Below are positions 54,001 through 62,430 of a stretch of 64,000 bases of DNA, one piece after another; position 1 is the stretch's first letter; every line of letters begins with the position of its first letter. The notes beneath the pieces were generated by a model. That model searched no databases. It was not told the origin of the DNA and saw only the letters and a list, made by a program, of their open reading frames with translations. The position numbers and the translations under genes are program-made. This DNA is from Catenulispora sp. MAP5-51 (lineage in GTDB: Bacteria > Actinomycetota > Actinomycetes > Streptomycetales > Catenulisporaceae): contig NZ_JBGCCH010000004.1 in assembly GCF_041261205.1 (NCBI RefSeq), positions 186,001-250,000 on the forward strand. Reading direction: 5' to 3'.

Positions 54001-55820
54001 ACGGTGGGCAGGTCGCGCAGGGTGACCCGCTCGTACTGCTCCACCTCGGAGGCCGCGGCGCGCAGCACGTCGATCAGCGGGACCGGCTGGGACCAGCGGC
54101 GCCCGGGCTCTTCACCCGCGAGCACCAGGAGGTTCTCACCGTTGCGGCGCATACGGGTCGCCAGGTGGTCCAGCTTGAACAGCGAGGCGAGCTGGTCGGG
54201 GTCCTGCTCGGCGTTCTCCAGCTCGTCGATCAGCCGCAGCTGGCGCTGCACCAGCGACTGCGACCGGCGCGAAAGGTTGGTGAACATCGCGTTGACGTTG
54301 TTCCGCAGCATGGCCTGCTCGGTCGCCAGCCGGACCGCCTCGCGGTGCACCTCGTCGAACGCGCGGGCCACCTGGCCCACCTCGTCGGTGCTGGACAAGG
54401 CGATCGGCGCGATCGGCTCGATGGCCTCGCTGCCGTCCGCGTCGCGCAGGCGGCGCACCATCTCGGGCAGGCGGTTGCCGGCGATCTCCAGCGCGGTGTT
54501 CTGCAGTACCCGCAGCGGCCGCACGAGCGAGCGCGCGATCAGCGCGGTGGCCACGGACACCACGAGCAGCACGCCGACGATGATGCCGATGTTCAGGTAC
54601 ATGGTGTTGCGGGCGCTGTTGGACAGCGAGTCGGCCCGCGACACCAGGGCCTGGGCCTGCTGGGCACGGACCTGCTTGTACTTGGCGAGCAGTTCGTTGT
54701 ACTGCTCGTACACGCTGCCGGGGACCAGCTGGTTGCCCTGGTCGCTGGCGTCGCTGTTGGCCAGTTTGTCGGCGATCGTCGTCAGGTACTGGTTCGCGCC
54801 GGTGTAGGTCTCGCCGACGTCCACGGTGTCGCTCAGCGACTGCTGCATCGGCGTGGTGGCGACGGTCTTGAACTCGGTGCGGGTGGAGGCCAGGTCCGAG
54901 ATCAGACCCTGCAGCTGGGCCGAGTTCGCCTGGGCCTGGTTGGGGTCGGAGCGGACCGCCAGGACCGTCAGGAAGCCGCGCTCGCGCGAGGTCGTCTCGG
55001 TCATCTTGCCCAGGTCCGCCAGCGACCGGGAGTCGTTGATCAACTGCTGGTCGCCGGCGTCGGCGGCGACGAACTCGTAGAGGTTGTCCAGGCTGTCCAG
55101 GACCTTGTTGTACTGGCCGAACACGCTCAGCGGGTTCGAGTACGAGCCGTCGACCGCGGTGTGCAGGGCCTCCACGCCGGTCATGTTCGCCTTGGCGTCG
55201 GCGATCGCGGCCAGGGTGTCGGCCGGATAGGAGCCGTCGATCTTGTTCAGCACCGGCGTCATGGCGTCCGAGGCGCGGTCGGTGACCTTGCGCTTCGTGG
55301 CCATGCTGGTGGTCAGGTTGGTCAGCGTATCGGGGTTCGCCCCCGGCGTCCGGAACGCCATCATCTCGATGCTGACGTCGCGCTCGTCCTGCAGCGCGTC
55401 GATCAGGTCCGACAGCGGGCTGGCCGCGGCGGCCATGGTCTTGGCGTGGTCGTAGGTCTGCACGTTGCCGACCTGCTGCACGATCCGGGCCGCGGCGCCG
55501 AAGATGGTCGCCACCAGCGGCACGATGACCAGCACCACCAGACGGGTGCGGACGCGCCAGTTGCGCGGGGCGAAGCGGTTGGCCGGCCCGGTGGGGACCG
55601 GCGGGGGTGGCTGATGGCCTCCGCCGCCCTCCGACTCCTGCGGAGTGGGGACCGGACGTTGTCCGGGCAGCACGCCGTCCCGGACCCCGCGCGGAAGCTC
55701 GCCGGGAGCCGTGCGGCCGGCGGCCGCGTCGGATATGGATCCGCCGGGAGGTGGCCCGCCCACGCCGCGCTCCGGGAAAGGAGCCGGCGGACGGCGCGGG
55801 GACACGGGTCGAGTCTGCAC
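51051..55820 (-). CDS. cvnA: conservon sensor histidine kinase-like protein with nitrate/nitrite-sensor domain (CvnA)
   Basis: 1589 aa from GTG 55820. A Pro-rich N-terminus is followed by TM1 (RLVVLVIVPLVATIFGAA, about residue 92), a helical extracytoplasmic NIT-type sensor domain, TM2 (NIGIIVGVLLVVSVATALIA, about 410), a HAMP linker and an HATPase domain with N-box HLVAELLENATSF and G1 EIEDSGIGM. Residues after about 760 are an unusually long disordered tail rich in Pro, Gly and Gln with near-identical repeats. The phospho-acceptor region is not obvious. First gene of the conservon; its promoter lies in the spacer shared with the substrate-binding protein gene. Confidence 0.93.
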   Translation of the reverse strand: MQTRPVSPRRPPAPFPERGVGGPPPGGSISDAAAGRTAPGELPRGVRDGVLPGQRPVPTPQESEGGGGHQPPPPVPTGPANRFAPRNWRVRTRLVVLVIVPLVATIFGAAARIVQQVGNVQTYDHAKTMAAAASPLSDLIDALQDERDVSIEMMAFRTPGANPDTLTNLTTSMATKRKVTDRASDAMTPVLNKIDGSYPADTLAAIADAKANMTGVEALHTAVDGSYSNPLSVFGQYNKVLDSLDNLYEFVAADAGDQQLINDSRSLADLGKMTETTSRERGFLTVLAVRSDPNQAQANSAQLQGLISDLASTRTEFKTVATTPMQQSLSDTVDVGETYTGANQYLTTIADKLANSDASDQGNQLVPGSVYEQYNELLAKYKQVRAQQAQALVSRADSLSNSARNTMYLNIGIIVGVLLVVSVATALIARSLVRPLRVLQNTALEIAGNRLPEMVRRLRDADGSEAIEPIAPIALSSTDEVGQVARAFDEVHREAVRLATEQAMLRNNVNAMFTNLSRRSQSLVQRQLRLIDELENAEQDPDQLASLFKLDHLATRMRRNGENLLVLAGEEPGRRWSQPVPLIDVLRAAASEVEQYERVTLRDLPTVEVAGRAVNDVVHLVAELLENATSFSAPETKVSVTGNLLNTGGVMLEIEDSGIGMTPEELDDSNERLANPPVVDVAISRRMGLFVVGRLATRHGIQVRLRRSATGGITALVLVPAALLAGNLSDAPAVGGNRGTFGDIADTGQLPALTSTGLPRRPGGAVRAEQRELPSPEDFQDAPAQQPAPLPPFGGERVPTGGGDGDGWEDVSAAAPPYRGTDATPPGLAELLAETEAMSQGVTPVIRDGDPGDPGSSGAFARPEFVLPEPELDNRLSEALDGTATYDFRPNTPQAPPQGMENTGQFRVPTPPAAPPTPPAPPRSSSLNFNSSFDDLLPNIPEMEHTGEFAAYREAQEGNDDLLLPPPANPFAAPGQAPQAPAAGGFSAAEPLSASGLNNDLGAELAAGDPFAAPGEVRMTPFGGHLDDSGFGNSAQAQGPAAPAAGQPGTESFSGPAFEPPQFQPPQAPQFEAPQYQPPQFEAPQFEAPQPGGQGGTGYGNDAPSFGRRPMGEPLAGPGFEPPQQFTEQPSAPTGTGYGNDAPSFGHRPVGEPLSGPGFDAQQYGTPAGAPASDGPGDPMAGLRNPFTTPEAPTVGTGYGNDAPSFGRRPVGEPLSGPGFDAPQFEAPQFETPQYGGPAGAPAADLSGSGFHTPVGEPLSGPGFDAPQYGEPAAPPAADLSGSGFHQTLGDTMGGAGYAPPAGEPIAAPDPLSSSGSNYADYPDPLTAPLESIPMDPAAHDTSIFNAIESEWFRVRAGEAPPVPQSALEAAPVRPAEPVRPAVPAPRTEPAGDPLAGSGIGFPAQAPQAPQAPAEPVQAPAGASTPAPPTAPEAGPGAPTPPAAPAAGIPGATARPAAPHEEPKEPMNDDQSSAGQAWQSPGDEGWRAAEVVKKPVAAGLTPKGLPKRVPRSNLVPGSADGTGAAKVAPSPIPARSAEAVRSRLASFHNGLRQGRDAANPGESQPSDPANPTASDGQAAFGAPEPGKQD
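51930..52640. repeat. coding minisatellite in cvnA
   Basis: The C-terminal tail of CvnA repeats GTGYGNDAPSFG-RP-GEPL-GPGF three times (DNA near 52200, 52380 and 52500) and DLSGSGFH with GEPLSGPGFDAPQ twice (near 51970 and 52070). It is followed on the protein's N-terminal side by tandem PQFEAP/PQYQPP hexapeptides (52555-52640). DNA copies are nearly identical, which suggests recent duplication. Confidence 0.85.
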
Positions 55821-55949
55821 TGGCCCTCACAGCTTTCTTTGCAACCGGGCCGCTAATGCGGCGGGTGGGGCGCCACACGGGGCTCGCGGTCTCTAGGTTT
55901 CAAGCAACGCATTCCAGCACAGGAGAGCGAGCGAGGCCAAGGGCGGGGG

Positions 55950-55980
55950 TTGACAGAGGTACGGTTCGATGCGTTATAGG
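55950..55980 (+). promoter_or_regulatory. sigma70-type promoter for substrate-binding protein gene
   Basis: A full-consensus -35 TTGACA at 55950-55955 and -10-like TATAGG at 55975-55980 (spacer 19; shifting the box to GTTATA gives 17). It points towards the lipoprotein gene at 56130. The 309-bp spacer between cvnA and that gene shows no other clear element. Confidence 0.6.
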
Positions 55981-56129
55981 TGGATAAACCGGGCAACGGG
56001 TCCGCGTATATGCGTATCCTTACTCGTGCATTAGTGCTAGTCGATCTCAACGGTGACGTAGGGGTCCGGCGGCCCATGTATTACGATGCGCCGACCGGCT
56101 TCATCGAAAACCCTGTAGGGGGCAGCGCA

Positions 56130-57236
56130 GTGCGATCAGCCAAACCCCGAGCCCGTTCACGCAGGACCTCGGCGATCGTCCTGACTCTGGTGCTCACAGC
56201 GTCGGTAGGCGCCGCCACGGCGTGCAGCTCCAGCACGTCCTCGGGGTCCTCGATGCCGTCCCACGGAGCACTGGAACAAAATCATCTCCGAATAGGCATC
56301 CCCAAGGGCGAGATCGGCGCACTGCCGATCTACACCGGAGTCGACAAGGGCTATTTCAAGGCCCAGGGGATCGATGTCTCGATCGATGATTCCTATTCCT
56401 CCTACCAGGCGGCGCTCCAGGCCCTGAACGACGGTAAAGTCGATCTGGTCTACGACGACTACGTGCACGCGATCCTGGCCCAGTCCACCGGCGCCTACCG
56501 GCTGCAGCTGGTCGCCGAGGGCTACACCGCGGGCGACGGCAGCGTGCAGCTGGTCGGCAATCCCACGACCATCAAGAGCGCGGACCAGATCAAGAACGTC
56601 TTCAGCGCGGCCGACGGGTTCCTGGTGCCGACCTCCGGGACCAACGACGCCAACGACGCCTACACGGTCCCCACGATCATGCTGATGACCTCGCTGCCGG
56701 ACCTGGCCAACAGCCTGCGGATCAAGGCGGCCAGCTCGGCGGCACACCTGAAGTCCATGGCGCCCGGCGCGGCGGTGGACAAGCTGACCGGTTCCGGCAC
56801 CAAGAACCCGAACCTGGCGGCCGTCATGGCCGAGCCGTACTACAGCGTCGCGATGAACAACAACCAGCTGGTCAACCTGCTGGACCTGACGCGCGGCTCG
56901 ACCCAGGCCATGCCGATGGGCGGCTACTTCGCCAAGCAGGACTTCGCGGTGGCCGACACCAACCTGTTCAAGGCCTTCACCGGGGCGCTGAACCAGGCCA
57001 AGAACGTGACCTCGCAGCGCGCCACGGCCATGGCCGAGATGCAGATCCACTACGGCACCATGGCGAACTCCACAGTCGCGGCTAGCTTGAGCTTCGGCAC
57101 GTTCCCGACCACCGTGAACGTCGACCGGGTGGACCGCGTCCTGACCCTCATGCAGAGCCTGGACCTCGCGCAGTATTACAACATCGACACGATGATGCCG
57201 CCGGACGCGCTGCGCGGCGGGGTCGACGGGAGCTGA
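56130..57236 (+). CDS. ABC-type substrate-binding lipoprotein (SsuA/THI5/NMT1-like)
   Basis: 368 aa from GTG 56130 (AGGGGG upstream). An N-terminal lipoprotein signal (RRTSAIVLTLVLTASVGAATACSSS) has its cysteine after ATA. The mature part follows the nitrate/sulfonate/thiamine-precursor binding-protein fold: HLRIGIPKGEIGALPIYTGVDKGYFKAQGIDV, then DGKVDLVYDDYVHAIL. No permease or ATPase gene is adjacent, so it is an orphan SBP. Ligand is unknown. Confidence 0.87.
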   Translation: MRSAKPRARSRRTSAIVLTLVLTASVGAATACSSSTSSGSSMPSHGALEQNHLRIGIPKGEIGALPIYTGVDKGYFKAQGIDVSIDDSYSSYQAALQALNDGKVDLVYDDYVHAILAQSTGAYRLQLVAEGYTAGDGSVQLVGNPTTIKSADQIKNVFSAADGFLVPTSGTNDANDAYTVPTIMLMTSLPDLANSLRIKAASSAAHLKSMAPGAAVDKLTGSGTKNPNLAAVMAEPYYSVAMNNNQLVNLLDLTRGSTQAMPMGGYFAKQDFAVADTNLFKAFTGALNQAKNVTSQRATAMAEMQIHYGTMANSTVAASLSFGTFPTTVNVDRVDRVLTLMQSLDLAQYYNIDTMMPPDALRGGVDGS

Positions 57237-57297
57237 CGGGGGCTGTCGCACCGTCCGCGCCGGCGTCGTCACAGGTCGGCGCCGTTAGGCTCGGACG

Positions 57298-58029
57298 GTG
57301 AGTGCAGAAGCTACGCGGAGCGTGCGGTTCCGCTCGGACATGACCGTGGAGCTGGTGAAGGCCTCGGCCTCCGACAGCGACGTGCTGTGGGCGGCGCGGG
57401 TGTCGACCAGGGGCGAGCAGTCGCTCGAGGACGCCGGCGCCGACCCCGCCCGCTCCGCCGGTCTGATCAACTTCCTCATGCGGGACCGGCACGGCTCGCC
57501 GTTCGAGCACTCGTCGATGACCTTCCTGGTGGCCGCGCCGATCTTCGTCTTCCGCGAGTTCATGCGGCACCGCGTCTGGTCCTACAACGAGGAGAGCGGC
57601 CGCTACCGCCAGCTGGAGCCGGTGTTCTACGTGCCGGGCCCGGACCGGAAGCTGGTCCAGGAGGGCAAGCCCGGCAAGTACGTGTTCGTGGCGGGCAGCC
57701 CGGAGCAGCACAAGGCGGCCGAGGAGACGGTCCGCCGGTCCTGCGAGGCCAGCTATGCCGCCTACCTGGAGATGCTCGACGCCGGCATCGCGCGCGAGGT
57801 GGCCCGCACCGTGCTCCCGGTCGGCATCTACTCCTCCATGTACGCCACCTGCAACGCCCGCGCGCTGATGCACTTCCTGTCGCTGCGGACCAAGCACGAG
57901 GACGCGACGTTCCCGTCGTTCCCGCAGCGCGAGATCGAGATGGTGGCCGAGCAGATGGAGGAGCACTTCGCCGAGCTGATGCCGCTGACCTACGCGGCCT
58001 GGCAGGCGAACGGACGAGTCGCGCCGTAG
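57298..58029 (+). CDS. thyX: flavin-dependent thymidylate synthase
   Basis: Makes dTMP from dUMP using methylene-tetrahydrofolate and FADH2. 243 aa. The ThyX motif RHRVWSYNEESGRY (RHRx7S) begins at residue 90; HGSPFEHSSMTF and the late ARTVLPVGIYSSMYATCNARALMHFLSLR complete the active site. GTG 57298. Start of the thyX-dapA-rnj block known in Streptomyces. Confidence 0.97.
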   Translation: MSAEATRSVRFRSDMTVELVKASASDSDVLWAARVSTRGEQSLEDAGADPARSAGLINFLMRDRHGSPFEHSSMTFLVAAPIFVFREFMRHRVWSYNEESGRYRQLEPVFYVPGPDRKLVQEGKPGKYVFVAGSPEQHKAAEETVRRSCEASYAAYLEMLDAGIAREVARTVLPVGIYSSMYATCNARALMHFLSLRTKHEDATFPSFPQREIEMVAEQMEEHFAELMPLTYAAWQANGRVAP

Positions 58030-58145
58030 GGCTGACTGACTGTCAGTCGCGAAGTGCTCACTCTTGGTAGTCCTAAAGAGTGAAAAACGACCGGCGCTCC
58101 AATCCGACCCGTAACGCGCTACACACACCTCTGTTAAGCACGGCG

Positions 58146-58187
58146 GACCCCGTCCCCACCGGACCCCCGAGCGGTGGAGACGGGGTC
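58146..58187 (+). terminator. hairpin in thyX-dapA spacer
   Basis: GACCCCGTC-C-CCACC (58146-58160), 12-nt loop, GGTGG-A-GACGGGGTC (58173-58187): 14 paired bases with one mismatch. It ends about 110 bp before dapA and is followed by TGTCC rather than a T-run. It may terminate thyX or act in the dapA leader. No lysine-riboswitch structure was recognised. Confidence 0.65.
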
Positions 58188-58299
58188 TGTCCATCCACGG
58201 GGCGACGATTCCCGGCAGGGCTCCTTTCAGCGCGGCTGTGGGATTCGCGTAAGCAAAGCCAGATATTCGATCACCGGTGCGGGCCGGTACCTTTGTGCC

Positions 58300-59244
58300 A
58301 TGCCCCAGAACGCGCACCCCGCCGAGCCCGCCACGGCCCCTTGGCCAGACAATGCCCTCTGGTCGGCCGGGGCGCCCTTCGGCCGCATGATCACCGCGAT
58401 GATCACGCCCTTCCAGGCGGACGGCTCCCTGGACCTGGACGGTGCGCAGAAACTGGCCGCACACCTGGTGGACGCCGGCAACGACGGCCTGGTGATCTCC
58501 GGCACCACCGGCGAGTCGCCGACCACCTCCGACGCCGAGCAGGCGGCGCTGCTGCGGGCGGTCCGCGAGGCCGTCGGCGACCGGGCGACCGTGATCGCCG
58601 GCGTCGGCACCAATGACACCGCTCACACGCTGGAGCTGGCCCGGCGGGCCGAGGCCGACGCCGACGCGCTGCTGGTGGTGACCCCGTACTACAACAAGCC
58701 GACCCAGGAGGGCCTGTTCCGGCACTTCACCGCGGTGGCCGACGCCACCTCGCGGCCGGTCGTGCTCTACGACATCCCGCACCGCTCCGGCATCCCGATC
58801 GAGGTCGACACCCTCAAGCGGCTCGCCGAGCACGAGAGGATCGTCGCGGTCAAGGACGCCAAGGGCGACCTGGTCGCCGGGTCCGAGGTCATCGCTGCCA
58901 CCGATCTGGCCTACTATTCGGGGGACGACCCGCTGACCCTGCCCTGGCTCTCGGTCGGGGCGGTCGGCGTGGTGAGCATGTCCGGGCACCTCGCGGCGCC
59001 GCGCATCCGCGCGATGATCGCCGCGTATCTGACCGGCGACGTGGCCGAGGCGGCCCGCCTGCACGCGGAGCTGCTGCCGGTCCACGCCGGTGTGACGAGT
59101 CTGCCAGGTGTGATCTCCCTCAAGACGGCAATGAACATGCTGGGACTGCCCGGCGGCCCGGTGCGGCTGCCCCTGGTCGAGGCGACCGAGGAGCAGCAGG
59201 ACCGGCTCAAGACGTTTCTCGCCCAAGGCGGCGTGAAGATCTAG
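58300..59244 (+). CDS. dapA: 4-hydroxy-tetrahydrodipicolinate synthase
   Basis: First committed step of lysine/DAP synthesis, condensing pyruvate and aspartate semialdehyde. 314 aa from ATG 58300. TIM-barrel motifs: VISGTTGESPTTSDAE, GVGTNDTAHTLELARRAEADADALLVVTPYYNKPTQEGLFRHF, Tyr157 in LYDIPHRSG, and the Schiff-base Lys185 in IVAVKDAKGD. The preceding open stretch lacks similarity. dapB is at 41.6 kb. Confidence 0.97.
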   Translation: MPQNAHPAEPATAPWPDNALWSAGAPFGRMITAMITPFQADGSLDLDGAQKLAAHLVDAGNDGLVISGTTGESPTTSDAEQAALLRAVREAVGDRATVIAGVGTNDTAHTLELARRAEADADALLVVTPYYNKPTQEGLFRHFTAVADATSRPVVLYDIPHRSGIPIEVDTLKRLAEHERIVAVKDAKGDLVAGSEVIAATDLAYYSGDDPLTLPWLSVGAVGVVSMSGHLAAPRIRAMIAAYLTGDVAEAARLHAELLPVHAGVTSLPGVISLKTAMNMLGLPGGPVRLPLVEATEEQQDRLKTFLAQGGVKI

Positions 59245-59287
59245 CAAGGAGCGGACCAGAGGTCCGCGGAACACAAAGGAAAACTGC

Positions 59288-60973
59288 ATGAGCCATCCGC
59301 ATCCGGAACTCTCCGGACCCCCGCCGTTGCCGCGAGGCGCGCTGCGAGTGACCCCGCTCGGCGGTCTCGGAGAGATCGGTCGCAACATGACCGTCTTCGA
59401 GTACGGCGGCAAGCTGCTCATCGTCGACTGCGGCGTCCTCTTCCCGGAGGAGGCCCAGCCCGGCGTCGACCTGATCCTGCCGGATTTCAGCTCCATCCGG
59501 GACCGGCTGGACGACGTGGTCGGCGTGGTGCTGACGCATGCCCACGAGGACCACATCGGCGGGGTGCCCTACCTGCTCAAGGAAGCCCCGGACATCCCGC
59601 TGATCGGCAGCAAGCTGACCCTGGCGCTGGTCGAGGCCAAGCTCACCGAGCACCGGATCCGGCCCTACTCGCTGCAGGTCGCCGAGGGCGACGTGGAGCA
59701 GATCGGGCCGTTCGAGTGCCGCTTCGTGGCGGTGAACCACTCCATCCCGGACGCCATGGCCGTGGCGATCAAGACCCCGGCCGGCACGGTGTTCCACACC
59801 GGCGACTTCAAGATGGACCAGCTGCCGCTGGACAACCGGCTCACCGACCTGGCGACCATCGCCGAGCTCGGCAAGGCCGGCATCGACCTGCTGCTGGCGG
59901 ACTCCACCAACGCCGAGGTGCCCGGCTTCGTCACCTCCGAGCGGGAGATCACCCCGGTGCTGGACCGGGTGTTCGGCCGGGCCAAGGGCCGCGTCATCGT
60001 GGCCTCCTTCGCCTCGCACGTGCACCGGGTGCAGCAGGTCTGCGACGTGGCCGCGGCGCACGGCCGCAAGGTGGCGCTGGTCGGCCGGTCCATGGTCCGC
60101 AACATGGCCGTGGCCCGGGACCTGGGCTACCTGAAGGTCCCCGCGGACCTGATCATCGATCTCAAGGAGATCGACGACCTGCCCGACGACAAGGTCGTGC
60201 TGATGTGCACCGGGTCGCAGGGCGAGCCGATGGCCGCGCTGTCGCGCATGGCCAACCGGGACCACCAGGTCCGCATCACCGGCGATGACACCGTCATCCT
60301 GGCGTCCTCGCTGATCCCGGGGAACGAGAACGCGGTGAACCGGGTGATCAACGGCCTGACCCGCTGGGGCGCCACGGTCGTGCACAAGGGCAACGCCATG
60401 GTGCACGTCTCCGGACACGCCGCGGCCGGCGAGCTGCTGTACTTCTTCAACCTGGCCAAGCCGCGCAACTTCATGCCGGTGCACGGCGAGTGGCGGCACC
60501 TGCGCGCCGCGGCCGACCTGGCGATCAAGACCGGGGTGCCGGAGGACCGCGTGGTGATCGCCGAGGACGGCGTCACCGTGGACCTCGTCGACGGCGTCGC
60601 GCGCATCACCGGCAAGGTCGACGCCGGCTACGTCTACGTCGACGGCAGCTCGGTGGGCTCGGTGACCGAGGCTTCGCTGAAGGACCGGCGGATCCTGGGC
60701 GACGAGGGCTTCGTGTCGGTGTTCGTCGCGGTGTCGGCCGACACCGGCAGCATCGTCACCGGCCCGGTCATCACCGCCCGCGGCTTCGGGCTGGACGACC
60801 AGACGCTGGAGCAGGCCAAGCCGCTGATCGTGCAGGCGCTGGCGGACGCCGCGGCCGAGGGCATCGGCGACACCCACCAGCTGCAGCAGCTGGTGCGCCG
60901 GGCGGTCGGACGCTGGGTCTCCAACACCACGCGGCGCCGCCCGATGATCCTTCCGGTGGTCGTCGAGGTCTGA
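59288..60973 (+). CDS. rnj: ribonuclease J
   Basis: A 561-aa 5'-3' exo- and endoribonuclease. Metallo-beta-lactamase motif THAHEDHIGG (His84, His86, Asp88, His89), then VNHSIPDAMAVAI, HTGDFKMDQ and the beta-CASP part (LLADSTNAEVPGFVTSER, VIVASFASHVHRVQQV, GNAMVHVSGHAAAGEL). Conserved C-terminal domain present. In actinomycetes RNase J acts with PNPase and RNase E in decay. Forty-three bp after dapA, so likely co-transcribed; a strong terminator follows. Confidence 0.97.
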   Translation: MSHPHPELSGPPPLPRGALRVTPLGGLGEIGRNMTVFEYGGKLLIVDCGVLFPEEAQPGVDLILPDFSSIRDRLDDVVGVVLTHAHEDHIGGVPYLLKEAPDIPLIGSKLTLALVEAKLTEHRIRPYSLQVAEGDVEQIGPFECRFVAVNHSIPDAMAVAIKTPAGTVFHTGDFKMDQLPLDNRLTDLATIAELGKAGIDLLLADSTNAEVPGFVTSEREITPVLDRVFGRAKGRVIVASFASHVHRVQQVCDVAAAHGRKVALVGRSMVRNMAVARDLGYLKVPADLIIDLKEIDDLPDDKVVLMCTGSQGEPMAALSRMANRDHQVRITGDDTVILASSLIPGNENAVNRVINGLTRWGATVVHKGNAMVHVSGHAAAGELLYFFNLAKPRNFMPVHGEWRHLRAAADLAIKTGVPEDRVVIAEDGVTVDLVDGVARITGKVDAGYVYVDGSSVGSVTEASLKDRRILGDEGFVSVFVAVSADTGSIVTGPVITARGFGLDDQTLEQAKPLIVQALADAAAEGIGDTHQLQQLVRRAVGRWVSNTTRRRPMILPVVVEV

Positions 60974-61037
60974 GCGCGGGCCGGAGGCGTCCGGCAAGGC
61001 TGGGCCCCTTAGCGGGTCTGGGCCTTTGGTAGGTCTT

Positions 61038-61080
61038 GGCGGGCCATCCTTTCGGTGCTGCATCGAAAGGATGGCCCGCC
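61038..61080 (+). terminator. strong terminator after rnj
   Basis: GGCGGGCCATCCTTTCG, 9-nt loop, CGAAAGGATGGCCCGCC: a perfect 17-bp stem 65 bp after the rnj stop. The rest of the 356-bp spacer holds only a G-rich stretch. Confidence 0.92.
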
Positions 61081-61206
61081 GCGTTCGGTGCGAGCTGTAA
61101 TGGATGCGGGACGAGGGGCGGCCTTCGTGGGGCGGAGCCGCCTCCTCGGCCAGGGGGAACCCAAGCATCGGCACCTCACCGGGGGGTCAGGGGCGGGGGT
61201 TCGTAC

Positions 61207-61237
61207 GGGGGAACGGGGAAAACGGGGGTAACGGGGG
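61207..61237 (+). other. potential G-quadruplex in rnj 3' region
   Basis: Four G-runs of 5, 4, 5 and 5 separated by AAC, AAAAC and TAAC. On the + strand these meet the G3+N1-7 rule. Located downstream of the rnj terminator and just beyond the 3' end of the convergent regulator gene. Confidence 0.6.
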
Positions 61238-61329
61238 TGGCCGGGATCGTCGGCCCGCATCCTGCGGGCGGGGCGGTCCCGGCCATATGGGATTCCCGTC
61301 GTGGACCGGACTGCCGGGGCCGGCGGGGG

Positions 61330-62325
61330 CTACCGGCGGTTCGCCGCTATCAGTTCGGCGCCAAGGCCGGTGAGCCGGTGCCGGACGCTGCGCCCGGTGC
61401 GTTCGGTGACGACCAGCCCGGCCGAGCGCAGCGCGGCCGCGTGGGCCGAGGCGGTGGGGGACTTGACGCCGAGGCGTACCGCCAGCTCCCCGGTCGTGGG
61501 ATCGTCGCCGATGGCGCGCAGCGCGGCGGCGCGGGCCCGGCCGATGAGCGAGGCCAGGCCGTCGTGGGGCGGCCCTTCCGCGGTGAGCGCGGCGGCGGCG
61601 TCCAGATCCGAGACCGGATAGGCCATGATCGAACGTCTGCCGGGGGCTATCAGCGAACCCACGTAGTGCCCGAACACCGACGGTGTGAACGTCAGCCCGT
61701 CGCCGCGCAGGTCGTAGCGCCAGTCCGGGACCTTGGCCACGGCCAGCGAGAGCTGCTCGGGTTCCCAGCTCAGCTTGGGATGCAGGTCGTTCAGGACCGC
61801 GCCGGGGCCGTCGGTGGCCATCTGGCGGGCCCGGCGCCCGATGTCGGCGTCCAGGGTGCGGCGGATGTCCGGCCAGTCGTCGGCCAGGCAGGAGGTGAAC
61901 AGCGCGTGCATCGCGTCGGTGAGCACCGGGATCAGCCGGTCGCCGTGGTCGCGCAGGGCGTCGTAGGCCCGGGAGGGGCGGCGGTCCCAGGTGTCGAAGA
62001 TCGTGAAGTCCAGCGCCAGCTCGGTGTCGCGGACCGCGCGCAGCGCGTCGAGCTCCTCGTCCAGGCCGCGGTGCAGGCGCCCGCTCGGCGGCAGGTCCGG
62101 GATCAGGAAGGCCGGGGCGTAGTTGGGGATCGCGTTCAGCAGCTCCATCAGCGGCCGGCAGCGTTCGGGGACGTGCCGCAGGGCCCCGGCCAGCCAGCGC
62201 CGGTGCGCCGAGCGTAAAGGACGGGTGGATCCCAGCTGGTCCAGGCCGCGGACCAGGTTCACCAGGGGAGAGGTCTCAAAACCGATGTTCGCCAGGTCGG
62301 CACTGGTCATGGGGATGCCGACCAC
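61330..62325 (-). CDS. ArsR-type winged-helix regulator with N-terminal DUF5937-like domain
   Basis: 331 aa from GTG 62325 (GAGGGGG upstream; ATG 62310 lacks a site). The N-terminal 240 residues resemble the actinomycete domain opening with FETSPLVNLVRGLDQL. The C-terminal 80 residues form a winged HTH: GRARAAALRAIGDDPTTGELAVRLGVKSPTASAHAAALRSAGLVVTERTGRSVRHRLTGLG, an ArsR-type module, split over helices. Autoregulation and targets are unknown. Convergent with rnj. Confidence 0.82.
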   Translation of the reverse strand: MVGIPMTSADLANIGFETSPLVNLVRGLDQLGSTRPLRSAHRRWLAGALRHVPERCRPLMELLNAIPNYAPAFLIPDLPPSGRLHRGLDEELDALRAVRDTELALDFTIFDTWDRRPSRAYDALRDHGDRLIPVLTDAMHALFTSCLADDWPDIRRTLDADIGRRARQMATDGPGAVLNDLHPKLSWEPEQLSLAVAKVPDWRYDLRGDGLTFTPSVFGHYVGSLIAPGRRSIMAYPVSDLDAAAALTAEGPPHDGLASLIGRARAAALRAIGDDPTTGELAVRLGVKSPTASAHAAALRSAGLVVTERTGRSVRHRLTGLGAELIAANRR

Positions 62326-62430
62326 GCCCCACCCCCTCTTCGCCGAGCCCGCGCCCGCCCCGGCCGGCGGTGCGGCAACCCCCTGACAACCGACGACCCC
62401 GCCGGCTGCCGTCGCTCGCATGATACGCCG

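Noticed and set aside
58030-58299. Lysine riboswitch upstream of dapA
   Set aside because: Only a simple hairpin is visible; the multi-helix lysine aptamer core was not found.
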